Source of the DNA: Methanobacteriota archaeon
Lineage (GTDB): Archaea > JACRDV01
Length of the DNA: 13,936 bases
NCBI GenBank assembly: GCA_024860865.1
Contig: JACRDV010000103.1
Coordinates: 1-13,936, forward strand
Reading direction: 5' to 3'
Shown here: positions 7,312-13,599 of the stretch, one piece after another
Position numbering within the stretch: the first letter of the stretch is position 1
Layout: every line of letters starts with the position of its first letter
Position numbers and translations under genes: made by a program
The notes under the pieces: generated by a model
Seen by the model: only the letters and a program-made list of their open reading frames with translations
What the model was told of the DNA's origin: nothing
Databases searched by the model: none

Positions 7312-8367
7312 TTGAAGCTTAGGACTAGGGACTTTATCAAATCGAAAGATAAGTTGTTTCTCGGAGTGGTTTCCTACTACCACCCAAAAGATAGAATCAT
7401 CTCTTTCTTGAGGTATTATCCCTATACTTATGGGGATCGAGAACTTAATGGGCAACGATACTCAAAAGTTGAATCTACTGAAAATTCTTTTGATTATTTG
7501 CGAAGTAATTTTCCAAAGTATATTTTTCAATGTGATATGACTCTTTCTAAATTACAAGCAGCTCCATTAGAAAAGATAGAGAAGGTATATCATCCAAATG
7601 AGAAATTGAAAGAACTCTTTAACACAATTAGAGACCCCCTTCAACAAAAGACTATAGGCATTGCAACTTTCTTTAATAACACAGTTGGAATCCCGCTCGA
7701 AAAACTCGGCATTTCTGGTTCACTTTTAATTGATTTACATTCCCCTAGTTCAGATTTGGACTTCGTAATATACGGTCTAGATAACTTTGAAAAAGCTAGA
7801 AAAGCCTTAGCAGAAATTCTCTATAAAGAAAGGCAGACTCTATTTAGAAGACCAAAACTTCTTGAATGGATAAAAATATACAAAAAGAGGAAAATTGACC
7901 CATATATTTATTCTCTTAAAGAATTTATTTGGCATGAACAAAGAAAATTTAATAGAGGAATTTTTAACGAAGCTTCTTTCGATATTTTAGCTGTTAGAGA
8001 TTGGTCAGAAATAAAAGGGCGATATGGAGACAAAAAATTCGAGAGACTGGGGAAAATAAAAATTAGAGCTAAAATTGCAAGTTCAAAATTTGCTTTTGAT
8101 TACCCCGCTACATACCAAATTGCTGAAGCTGAAGTTTTAAATGGACCCAAAATCGAATTGAAGGAAATAGCTTCTTATACACATACTTTTGTCGGCCAAG
8201 CTTATAAAGATGAAATTGTTGAAGCAAATGGTATACTTGAACGGGTCTATGAGAAAGATAAAATAAAATATTATAGAATTATAGTTGGCACAACTCGAGA
8301 AGCTAATGATGAATATTTAAAAGTAATCTCACAAAAAACTAATTTTAATTCGGGTTTTTTGCATTAA
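7312..8367 (+). CDS. Nucleotidyltransferase-fold protein of a conserved archaeal family
   Basis: Residues 131-155 carry the polymerase-beta-type nucleotidyltransferase signature: GISGSLLIDLHSPSSDLDFVIYG, with the GS pair at 136-137 and the metal-binding aspartates D148 and D150. A further acid in ASFDILAV (D224) could be the third. The N-terminal KLRTRDFI...GVVSYYHPKDRIISFLRY block resembles an archaeal family listed from memory as COG1665, predicted nucleotidyltransferase. The C-terminal 100 residues look like a separate beta-rich domain. The substrate is unknown; tRNA, protein or small-molecule nucleotide transfer are all open. The start is a TTG at 7312, chosen because the family-like N-terminus begins there and no ATG lies upstream in frame. 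It stands alone between the T-run terminator and the ACT-domain gene 63 bases downstream. Confidence 0.8.
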   Translation: MKLRTRDFIKSKDKLFLGVVSYYHPKDRIISFLRYYPYTYGDRELNGQRYSKVESTENSFDYLRSNFPKYIFQCDMTLSKLQAAPLEKIEKVYHPNEKLKELFNTIRDPLQQKTIGIATFFNNTVGIPLEKLGISGSLLIDLHSPSSDLDFVIYGLDNFEKARKALAEILYKERQTLFRRPKLLEWIKIYKKRKIDPYIYSLKEFIWHEQRKFNRGIFNEASFDILAVRDWSEIKGRYGDKKFERLGKIKIRAKIASSKFAFDYPATYQIAEAEVLNGPKIELKEIASYTHTFVGQAYKDEIVEANGILERVYEKDKIKYYRIIVGTTREANDEYLKVISQKTNFNSGFLH

Positions 8368-8430
8368 AAGGCAAAATTTAAAGTTTAAAGAGCAAACTTA
8401 TACATTGAAGAACAACTATGGCTGAGACAT

Positions 8431-8934
8431 ATGTGGGAAGAATTTGAACGATATTTTGCGAAGTATCCGGCTCAGCTAAAAGTAGCTCAACTTCTGCTGG
8501 AAAAAGGTTTTCAAATAAGAGAAGATGGAAAAGTTGTCTCAGGTAACATTGAAATCCCTCATACCCAGATTGCTAAGGACATTGGAGTTGACAGAAGAGT
8601 AGTAGATGTCACTACTTCTAGAATACTAAAGCACCCAAGATTGAAGAAACTTTTTGCCAATTTAGGGTCAATAGCATTCCTAAGAGATGTGGCTAATGAA
8701 CTCGGATTAGGGGTAATTGTTATAGTTGCTGATGACCCAAAGCAACCAGGCATACTCGCCAAGATTGCAACAAAAGTTGCTGAGCGCAATATTAGTATAC
8801 GCCAAGCTACTTCAGATGACCCCTATCTAGTGTATGAACCAAAACTTACTATTATAACGGATGTACCAGTGCCTGGAGAATTAGTAGCTGAACTTTCAAA
8901 AATTCCAGGGGTGAAAAGCGTTACGATTTATTAA
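8431..8934 (+). CDS. HTH and ACT-domain regulator of amino-acid metabolism
   Basis: This 167-residue protein joins an N-terminal helix-turn-helix (about 16-68, with IPHTQIAKDIGVDRRVVDVTTSRIL) to a C-terminal ACT domain (about 95-167, with VIVADDPKQPGILAKIATKVAERNISIRQA and LSKIPGVKSVTIY). ACT domains usually bind amino acids, and the family is known in archaea as predicted regulators of amino-acid metabolism (COG2150 from memory). The ligand and targets are not shown by the sequence. The ATG at 8431 is used; the ATG at 8418 is in another frame and stops after nine codons. A weak TATA-like CTTATACA lies near 8397-8404, and no SD is seen. Its last 14 bases overlap the end of the HD gene on the other strand. 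Confidence 0.88.
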   Translation: MWEEFERYFAKYPAQLKVAQLLLEKGFQIREDGKVVSGNIEIPHTQIAKDIGVDRRVVDVTTSRILKHPRLKKLFANLGSIAFLRDVANELGLGVIVIVADDPKQPGILAKIATKVAERNISIRQATSDDPYLVYEPKLTIITDVPVPGELVAELSKIPGVKSVTIY

Positions 8935-9451
8935 TAGAAGTAGTAATTAACTCTTCATGCAATTTTTTCATTCTACTAATCGCTGGATGATTTTTTCCTA
9001 AAGTTTTTTCTAATAAACGAAGTGATGTATCAATTGAAACTTCTTCAACCCCAAAAATTAAGTTGTCTGCGTGAGCAACAATTTTTTCTTCTAAAGTAAC
9101 GGGCAAAAAATCGCGATTTGGCAGCCCCAATTCTTGAGCTTCATCCGCTGGAATACCGGCTCCAATATGCCTTTCTATGATATTTGCCAACTCTTGGGGC
9201 AAACCTCTATCCTTAATTAATTCAGCTCCAACTACTCCATGGGAAACCCCATGTGTTTTTGATCTGCCTATGTCGTGTAAAAGTGATCCAATCTCAACTA
9301 ACTCTAAATTGATGTTAAATCCTCTCTCTTGAAGTTTTCTTGCAATAGCCATTGCTTTATTTGTAACTGCTTTACAATGTTCAATAACATTTTTAGAACA
9401 GCCAGATTGTTCTAAAATTAGCAACGCTTCTTTGCGCGAGGGTAAATCCAA
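8921..9451 (-). CDS. HD-domain metal-dependent phosphohydrolase
   Basis: This 176-residue HD-superfamily protein has H25 in VIEHCKAV, H59-D60 in SLLHDIGRSKTHG, H95 in IIERHIGAGIP and D129 in VAHADNL as the metal-binding set. It matches a small archaeal HD family (TIGR00295 from memory). The substrate is unknown; nucleotide or cyclic-nucleotide phosphoesters are the usual HD targets. The start is TTG at 9449-9451, directly after and in frame with the TAG stop of tfe. GAGG at 9459-9462, inside the last tfe codons, gives a suitable SD seven bases upstream. The next ATG is at codon 33 and would lose H25. It is translated with or just after tfe. Confidence 0.85.
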   Translation of the reverse strand: MDLPSRKEALLILEQSGCSKNVIEHCKAVTNKAMAIARKLQERGFNINLELVEIGSLLHDIGRSKTHGVSHGVVGAELIKDRGLPQELANIIERHIGAGIPADEAQELGLPNRDFLPVTLEEKIVAHADNLIFGVEEVSIDTSLRLLEKTLGKNHPAISRMKKLHEELITTSINKS

Positions 9452-9994
9452 CTATTTTCCTCGCTTTTCGCCTTCTAGTCTTTTAATCTGGCGCTCAAGT
9501 GCTCTAACTGATCTGATGTTATCTTGCTGAGTCAGCGCTCCACCACAATTTGGGCAAGTAAAATTGTGTTCAAAAGCAGTAGTAAATGGAAGCCTGGAGC
9601 AATCGCCTTCAGCACCGTTGTTAGAAGCACACACAAATAATATTTCATGCTGTTTTTCAAATTCCAATTGCTTTCTCAATTGTCCGATGACATTCTCCTT
9701 TTGACTATTGAGCTGATAAATCGCATTAAATAGGTCCAAGTGCCAGATATAAGTCAACCAGCCAGAATCTTTCTTACGAATCCTGCGATAAGCAGCTAAT
9801 CGATTTTCATACAGTTTATAAAGGGTTCTTCGCACTACATTCAATTTAAGCCCTGTTTTTTCTGCCAGCTGCTCATCTGTTGCCTCTTTTTTTCCTCTCA
9901 ATGCTCTTACTATAATCAGGCCTTCTTCGCCGGCCACGTTTTGCAGGTAATCAACAATAGTAGGGTCGCGCAATAATTTATTTTCAACTTTCAT
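9452..9994 (-). CDS. tfe: Transcription factor E, alpha subunit (TFE)
   Basis: TFE binds RNA polymerase and helps open the promoter, as the counterpart of eukaryotic TFIIE-alpha. The 180 residues match the family. An N-terminal winged helix covers about 5-90 (VAGEEGLIIVRALRGKKEATDEQLAEKTGLKLNVVRRTLYKLYENRLA). A zinc ribbon follows with C122, C132, C147 and C150 (FVCASN...GDCSRLPFTTAFEHNFTCPNCGG). The tail is a coiled coil (RSVRALERQIKRLEG). The ATG at 9994 has no SD. A TATA-like element on the minus strand near 10053-10063 would give a leader of about 40 bases. The stop is TAG and the HD gene starts at the next codon. Confidence 0.94.
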   Translation of the reverse strand: MKVENKLLRDPTIVDYLQNVAGEEGLIIVRALRGKKEATDEQLAEKTGLKLNVVRRTLYKLYENRLAAYRRIRKKDSGWLTYIWHLDLFNAIYQLNSQKENVIGQLRKQLEFEKQHEILFVCASNNGAEGDCSRLPFTTAFEHNFTCPNCGGALTQQDNIRSVRALERQIKRLEGEKRGK

Positions 9995-10257
9995 TTTGAC
10001 ACTCGCTGGACTTGTTCTGAAAACATTAACACTCAGTTTAGAATCAATACAACAATATAATGGTCGTTCATTATTAAAGTAGTTTACGAAACCTTATCTC
10101 AGAAAATAGAGCCAACTGTAAGTTCAGTACATTTATCGAAGCTCAATACAACCGTAATTTTTTTATTAAAAGAGTTATTATTAAAGTCTACCAAAAAAAT
10201 TGAGAAAGTACATTTTTGAAAACAAATTTTTACAAAAAGTGTTTCTTATTTAAAACT
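9995..10257. other. AT-rich spacer upstream of tfe
   Basis: This 263-base spacer lies between the end of the ATP-grasp gene and the start of tfe, both on the minus strand. It has the tfe promoter candidate near 10053-10063 and an 11-base direct repeat, ATTATTAAAGT, at 10070-10080 and 10177-10187. Minus-strand T-runs between 10190 and 10240 could end the ATP-grasp transcript. I found no open frame or tRNA-like fold. Confidence 0.35.
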
Positions 10258-11412
10258 TTAAACATAGCTCAGAGCTTGGTATATCCTTCTAACTAATTTT
10301 TTAGCCCGCTTCAAAACATTAATCCTTGTTGATCCCTTAACAAAAACAGTTGCCACAGGCTCCCTTTGGTCGATTATAGAACCTTTTAGGGGTATATCTC
10401 GGATTCCTTTATATGCTCTAAAATCCCTGACTACTTTTGATCTGAACTTTGCAAATGCGGTCATTCTAACTGCATAGCCACGACAGCCTACTTTTTCCGG
10501 TAAAATTCCTCTAAGAGCTTCTAAATGAGCTTTTACTAAATTCATGCCAGTAACAGCCTCGATACACTCAAATGAACCTTGAAATCTCGGATTAACTTCC
10601 ATAACTATAGGACCCTCTCTTGTAAGCACAAAGTCAATTCCGTTTGACCCGACCAATTTTAATGATTTTGTAATTTTCTTAGAAATAGTTTTAATTTCAT
10701 TTTCAAATCTTGTTATTAACGGAACAACGTTGCCACAATACTGAAAATCTGTCCTGCCAAGTTCTGACAAACCTAAGAGCTGTTCGTTTATTGTAATAAT
10801 GATTGAGTCCTTGCCAGTTGAGAGCAATGATGCGCTTGCAGGGATTCCATCTATAAACTCTTGAATTAGCATATTCTCATTGAATTTTTGGAAGTCAGCT
10901 GGGCTTTTGACTAAGCGTACACCTTTTCCTCCTGCTCCAAAAATTGGCTTTATAACGACCGGATAACCGAAATTTTTTGCAACTTCTTTAGCTTCTTGAG
11001 AGCCTGAAACAATTTCAGTAGTTGGAGTTGGCACGCTAAGTTGCTTGAGTTTTTTTAAAAGCCAAGACTTATTCGATAGCTTGTGAACTTTAGATGGTTC
11101 GTTTCCAAAAATGGGAATTGGAAGTTTTATTTTTGAAAAGTCTAGCCCTGATGTCAGCAATGCCCCATCAACTTTGCCATAAAACTTCTCTGATAGCATA
11201 AGCAGTTTCTTTGGATCAAATTTTTTAGAAATAGGTTCGGTAAGCTTATTCTCCGCTTGATGTGCGATTGAGCTTAAAGAATCTGCACATTCTCTTAAAT
11301 CTAAACAATCAAAAAAATCAGCTGCAAAAACCTTAAGTCCGAGCTTTTTTGCTGAACAAACAATTGGTCTAGTATTTACTCCTATCACTAGAACTGACTC
11401 TATTTTTTGCAA
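10258..11412 (-). CDS. ATP-grasp ligase, substrate unknown
   Basis: ATP-grasp enzymes join a carboxylate to an amine, thiol or similar group through an acyl phosphate. The 384 residues show a Rossmann-like N-domain (SVLVIGVNTRPIVCSAKKLGLKVFAADFFD from residue 6) and the ATP-grasp fold. K155 lies in VVIKPIFG, the glycine loop is GAGGKGV (159-165), the hinge is QEFIDG (184-189), and E272 and N274 in VMEVNPRFQG bind metal. The N-terminus resembles an archaeal carboligase group remembered as COG2232. Tyramine-glutamate ligase and PylC are related ATP-grasp enzymes, but nothing here picks out a substrate. The start is TTG with SD AGAGG at 11422-11426, nine bases upstream. It has its own TATA box and no close partner gene, so context does not reveal the pathway. 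Confidence 0.85.
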   Translation of the reverse strand: MQKIESVLVIGVNTRPIVCSAKKLGLKVFAADFFDCLDLRECADSLSSIAHQAENKLTEPISKKFDPKKLLMLSEKFYGKVDGALLTSGLDFSKIKLPIPIFGNEPSKVHKLSNKSWLLKKLKQLSVPTPTTEIVSGSQEAKEVAKNFGYPVVIKPIFGAGGKGVRLVKSPADFQKFNENMLIQEFIDGIPASASLLSTGKDSIIITINEQLLGLSELGRTDFQYCGNVVPLITRFENEIKTISKKITKSLKLVGSNGIDFVLTREGPIVMEVNPRFQGSFECIEAVTGMNLVKAHLEALRGILPEKVGCRGYAVRMTAFAKFRSKVVRDFRAYKGIRDIPLKGSIIDQREPVATVFVKGSTRINVLKRAKKLVRRIYQALSYV

Positions 11413-11450
11413 ACTTTTTTGCCTCTGGCTACAACTTATGCAAGCTCGCC

Positions 11451-11460
11451 TTTTTTATAT
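11451..11460 (-). promoter_or_regulatory. TATA box of the ATP-grasp gene
   Basis: ATATAAAAAA on the minus strand is centred about 44 bases before the TTG start. Usual spacing gives a leader of roughly 20 bases, just enough to include the AGAGG ribosome-binding site at 11422-11426. Confidence 0.5.
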
Positions 11461-11502
11461 GATTAACAATCTACTTTTCCAATCTTATGGTTCAGAATAG
11501 GT

Positions 11503-11516
11503 ATAATCTCGATTAT
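11503..11516. repeat. Short palindrome, possible operator
   Basis: ATAATC and GATTAT flank a TC spacer, a perfect 14-base dyad in the non-coding gap, overlapping a TATA-like sequence and 27 bases before the small open frame at 11543. It could be a dimer-binding site; chance cannot be excluded. Confidence 0.25.
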
Positions 11517-11542
11517 GATTCGATAGTTCAGCAGGAAATAAT

Positions 11543-11653
11543 ATGTCAACAAAAAAAGAACAAAAATACAAATTTCTGCTGAAAGTTATAATTCTAAAAC
11601 ATTCTTTAGTATGCGTAAGAATACTCTGTTTTTTGTTAAAAAGCAAAATTTAA
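11543..11653 (+). CDS. Possible 36-residue basic hydrophobic peptide
   Basis: This is a short open frame in the 275-base gap between the ATP-grasp and protease genes. It starts at an ATG preceded by AGGAA (11533-11537) five bases away, and a GTATAATC element lies near 11501-11508 at a plausible promoter distance. The peptide starts MSTKKEQKYK and then alternates hydrophobic stretches with lysine or arginine (FLLKVIILKH, LVCVRILCFLLK), as in a small membrane-active peptide. An open frame of this length in AT-rich DNA can occur by chance, so it is only a candidate. Confidence 0.2.
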   Translation: MSTKKEQKYKFLLKVIILKHSLVCVRILCFLLKSKI

Positions 11654-11687
11654 GTTAGCTTTATTTTTCAAACTCCTATAAAGGAAA

Positions 11688-12065
11688 TTATTCTATACTA
11701 ATTCTTTTCTTTTTACCATCGAGTATAATTTTGAAATTATTTAAAAAGTTCCTACCGATGATTGCTATGGGTGCTTTTTTTGGATATATCTTCTTATCTA
11801 CTATTGCTATTTCAACTTCGCTTTCAAATCCATCAACTTCCATTAAGGCTTTTGAAACAATAATCTCAAAAGGTTCAGTAGATCCGAAACCAGATAATTT
11901 TTCTCTTCTTAACTCTTTCAGTTCTAACACATCGCCTAGATCGCTCCTAATTGTGACATATTTTGCTCCAGTATCAACCAATGCTGTCTGTTTAATATCT
12001 TCCTTTTTACCACGGATTTTTAAAGGAACAAAAGGAGCATCATCAAGATAACTCCAACTCCTCAC
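11688..12065 (-). CDS. Retropepsin-like aspartic protease domain protein
   Basis: The 125 residues form one aspartic-protease lobe. ALVDTGAKYVTI (28-39) carries the catalytic D31-T32-G33 triad, and APIAIIGRNFLNNFKIILDGKKKRISI near the end is the second conserved strand pair of retropepsin-like folds. Such single lobes act as dimers, so each subunit would supply one aspartate. There is no signal peptide, so it should be cytoplasmic. The start is GTG at 12063-12065, overlapping the TGA stop of the DUF5678 gene in a GTGA junction, which implies translational coupling. Single-lobe proteases of this type paired with DUF5678 proteins occur in other prokaryotes, as far as I recall; the substrate is unknown. 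Confidence 0.8.
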   Translation of the reverse strand: MRSWSYLDDAPFVPLKIRGKKEDIKQTALVDTGAKYVTIRSDLGDVLELKELRREKLSGFGSTEPFEIIVSKALMEVDGFESEVEIAIVDKKIYPKKAPIAIIGRNFLNNFKIILDGKKKRISIE

Positions 12066-12289
12066 AGTATCGCCTTTGTTTGCTCATCCGGTCTAAATAA
12101 CTCTTTAACAAACAGCTCTTTTCCTTTGGATACTGTTCTTGCTTTTTTTACAGCCTCTTTTATGTCCTCCCCAACTGCTACTAGTTTTCCATCACAAAAT
12201 ACTGCTATTTTACCGTAGTATTTTTTTAGCAGTTTTTTTTCCATTTGTTTATAGGCTATAAAGTCTCTATCAATCGCGTCTAGCACCAT
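12062..12289 (-). CDS. DUF5678 domain protein
   Basis: This 75-residue protein matches the DUF5678 pattern: YYGKIAVFCDGKLVAVGEDIKEAVKKAR, followed by a short LFVKEL strand. The function of the domain is unknown. The frame can be read from a GTG at 12298, but the AGGTGA element at 12295-12300 sits five bases before the ATG at 12287-12289, so that ATG is the likely start. Its TGA overlaps the GTG of the protease gene. The tight coupling suggests the two products work together, perhaps with this protein as partner or substrate of the protease, but that is inference. Confidence 0.75.
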   Translation of the reverse strand: MVLDAIDRDFIAYKQMEKKLLKKYYGKIAVFCDGKLVAVGEDIKEAVKKARTVSKGKELFVKELFRPDEQTKAIL

Positions 12290-12294
12290 TGTTT

Positions 12295-12300
12295 TCACCT
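12295..12300 (-). promoter_or_regulatory. SD that sets the DUF5678 start
   Basis: AGGTGA on the minus strand complements the 16S 3' end and lies five bases before the ATG at 12289. It overlaps the alternative GTG at 12298, which argues against that start. Confidence 0.6.
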
Positions 12301-12499
12301 GGGAATATTATGTGCGACATAAACTTTAAACCTTATTATTAAACCAATTTGAATAAAGATAAAAGAGAGATAACCAGAGTATTCCATTATTAGCGTTCAA
12401 GCCGCTGAAAGCGAGTTTAAACCTTTGATAAATTACTCACCAACAAGGTAAAGAACTGGCACAAAATAGCCTGTTAACAGAGTCTGAACATTCAAAAAG
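12299..12499. other. Spacer between trm56 and the DUF5678 gene
   Basis: These 201 bases lie downstream of trm56 on the minus strand. A GTTTAAAGTTTATG stretch on the minus strand near 12316-12329 is a likely promoter region for the DUF5678 gene. A weak hairpin (AGCGTTC...GCCGCTGAAAGCG, about 12392-12414) is present. I see no open frame of note. Confidence 0.35.
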
Positions 12500-13036
12500 T
12501 TAGCTTGTATGTTTTGTAACTTTTTTGCCTCTGGCTTGTGGGATTACCTCAAGCTTTGCGCCTTCAAATTCTTTATGTAAGCCTTCCCTCTCAGAAAGCC
12601 TATCAAGGAAAACACCTAGGGCGCTGACCTCTGAAATAGGTTGAGACCCGATTGCAACATTAAAGTCAGCTAATTGAAAAACCTCAGCTGGAACTTTCTC
12701 AGCGCCAACAACAATAAGTTTATCCTTCTTTGAGTTTTTAATTTGATTAAGAACATCATCGATGTGCAAGCCATAAATTGTCAAATGGATTACTTCTCCA
12801 TTTTTCTCTTTCCAATCTCGAATAACTTTTTTCCAATCTTTTTCATGTTTTATTTCAAATGGTCCTCCCCATTTTTCTACAACTTTTTTAATAGATTCTT
12901 CTAAACTCCCATCCTTAGCCCCAGAATACATTATAGAAAAGACCCCGAATGCTCTAGCAGTTAAGGCTACATGCGTTGAAACTCTTTGGTCCCTATGTAG
13001 GCGATGCCCGAGCCTAAGCACTACAATTTTTGTCAT
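12500..13036 (-). CDS. trm56: tRNA (cytidine-56-2'-O)-methyltransferase, aTrm56
   Basis: aTrm56 is an archaeal SPOUT-class enzyme that uses S-adenosylmethionine to methylate the 2'-OH of C56 in the T-loop of tRNAs. The 178 residues are full length. Family blocks are [27 protein letters not shown] (5-31) and [24 protein letters not shown] (107-130). The next block, [17 protein letters not shown] (131-147), forms part of the SPOUT knot that binds cofactor. The ATG at 13036 has no SD; it lies five bases after a doubtful 70-codon frame, and a TTTAAA element about 45 bases upstream could serve as a promoter. The last codons (ARGKKV) hold a 19-base sequence that recurs at the start of the ATP-grasp gene. 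Confidence 0.95.
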   Translation of the reverse strand: MTKIVVLRLGHRLHRDQRVSTHVALTARAFGVFSIMYSGAKDGSLEESIKKVVEKWGGPFEIKHEKDWKKVIRDWKEKNGEVIHLTIYGLHIDDVLNQIKNSKKDKLIVVGAEKVPAEVFQLADFNVAIGSQPISEVSALGVFLDRLSEREGLHKEFEGAKLEVIPQARGKKVTKHTS

Positions 13037-13041
13037 GGCTT

Positions 13042-13254
13042 TTAACTCAAGAATAAAAAGTGAATTTTTTGGTTTTTAAATGCATGCGACTGGGAGATAT
13101 TTTTTAGGGATGACCTGTATAAAAGGTTGGCAAGAGCATTTCTATATTTGGCTATCCAAACTCCTTTTGGTGGCTCTTGCCAGCTTTTTAAATCTAAGAT
13201 TGTGACAGAACTAGAATAAGACATAATCAAAATATCTATAGGCCTAAGAAGCAA
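13042..13254 (-). CDS. Doubtful 70-codon open frame between the Cys-rich gene and trm56
   Basis: The frame fills the gap exactly: one base after the stop of the Cys-rich gene and five bases before the trm56 ATG. The product would begin at a TTG (or an ATG at 13224, giving 60 residues) and includes [22 protein letters not shown]. It matches nothing I know. No SD precedes either start. The same DNA carries a strong nested stem-loop (13121-13189), so the region may be a structured non-coding segment rather than a gene. The snug fit between genes favours coding; the missing ribosome-binding site and odd composition count against it. Confidence 0.3.
   Translation of the reverse strand: MLLRPIDILIMSYSSSVTILDLKSWQEPPKGVWIAKYRNALANLLYRSSLKNISQSHAFKNQKIHFLFLS
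13121..13189. repeat. Nested stem-loop upstream of trm56
   Basis: TGGCAAGAGC (13128-13137) pairs perfectly with GCTCTTGCCA (13173-13182), and flanking AAAAG and CTTTT extend the stem after a small bulge. Inside, CCAAA (13156-13160) can pair with TTTGG at 13147-13151 (loop CTAT) or with TTTGG at 13166-13170, two mutually exclusive hairpins. Both strands end in a short T-run after the stem. It could be a leader element of trm56, a small RNA, or a terminator working both ways. Confidence 0.45.
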
Positions 13255-13255
13255 A

Positions 13256-13597
13256 CTAGATCACCCCTTTTCGATAGAGCTCATCAAGTCTCTTGGGGTA
13301 TTCTTTAAAAACCTCTTCTGCTCGGCAAGGCATATGGTTTAAGCAGATACTCGGTTTATTCTTAAATGATTTGCATATCTCATTTACTTCTTTTTTAAGG
13401 CAGCCTATTCTTTTAATTTCGGTTTCGCTTACATTCAAGCTTTGGATATCTTGAGATGTGTCTTCAATTTCAGCCTCTAAAATTTTGAAAGCATGAAAGA
13501 AGCAAACGCAAGTTTCGACTTCAGGATACTCCATACACTCCTTCATTAAGTCTAAATGATATTCTAAACTCTCTATTCTCTTGATAGAATTCTCCAT
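13256..13597 (-). CDS. Cysteine-rich 113-residue protein, unknown function
   Basis: I do not recognise this protein. It is helical and charged, with seven cysteines: C21, C30 and C32 in the first third, then C66, C74, C85 and C91. The second group (GCLKKEVNEICKSFKN...SICLNHMPC) is spaced like a possible metal or iron-sulphur site or disulphide set. There is no signal peptide or membrane segment, so it is probably cytoplasmic. The ATG has the best SD in the window, GAGGAG at 13603-13608, five bases upstream and inside the last codons of the preceding gene. It is thus translationally linked to the partial gene at the right edge, and with trm56 downstream it may belong to one operon. Confidence 0.65.
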   Translation of the reverse strand: MENSIKRIESLEYHLDLMKECMEYPEVETCVCFFHAFKILEAEIEDTSQDIQSLNVSETEIKRIGCLKKEVNEICKSFKNKPSICLNHMPCRAEEVFKEYPKRLDELYRKGVI

Positions 13598-13599
13598 AT

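Noticed and set aside
10109-10144. GAGC...GCTC pairing with an inner ACTG/CAGT hairpin, looked at as a tRNA or small RNA
   Set aside because: The stems are only four bases, and there is no T-loop consensus or anticodon arm.
10070-10187. Direct repeat ATTATTAAAGT, 107 bases apart, as an element end or binding site
   Set aside because: Eleven AT-rich bases in an AT-rich spacer, with no inverted ends, transposase or third copy.
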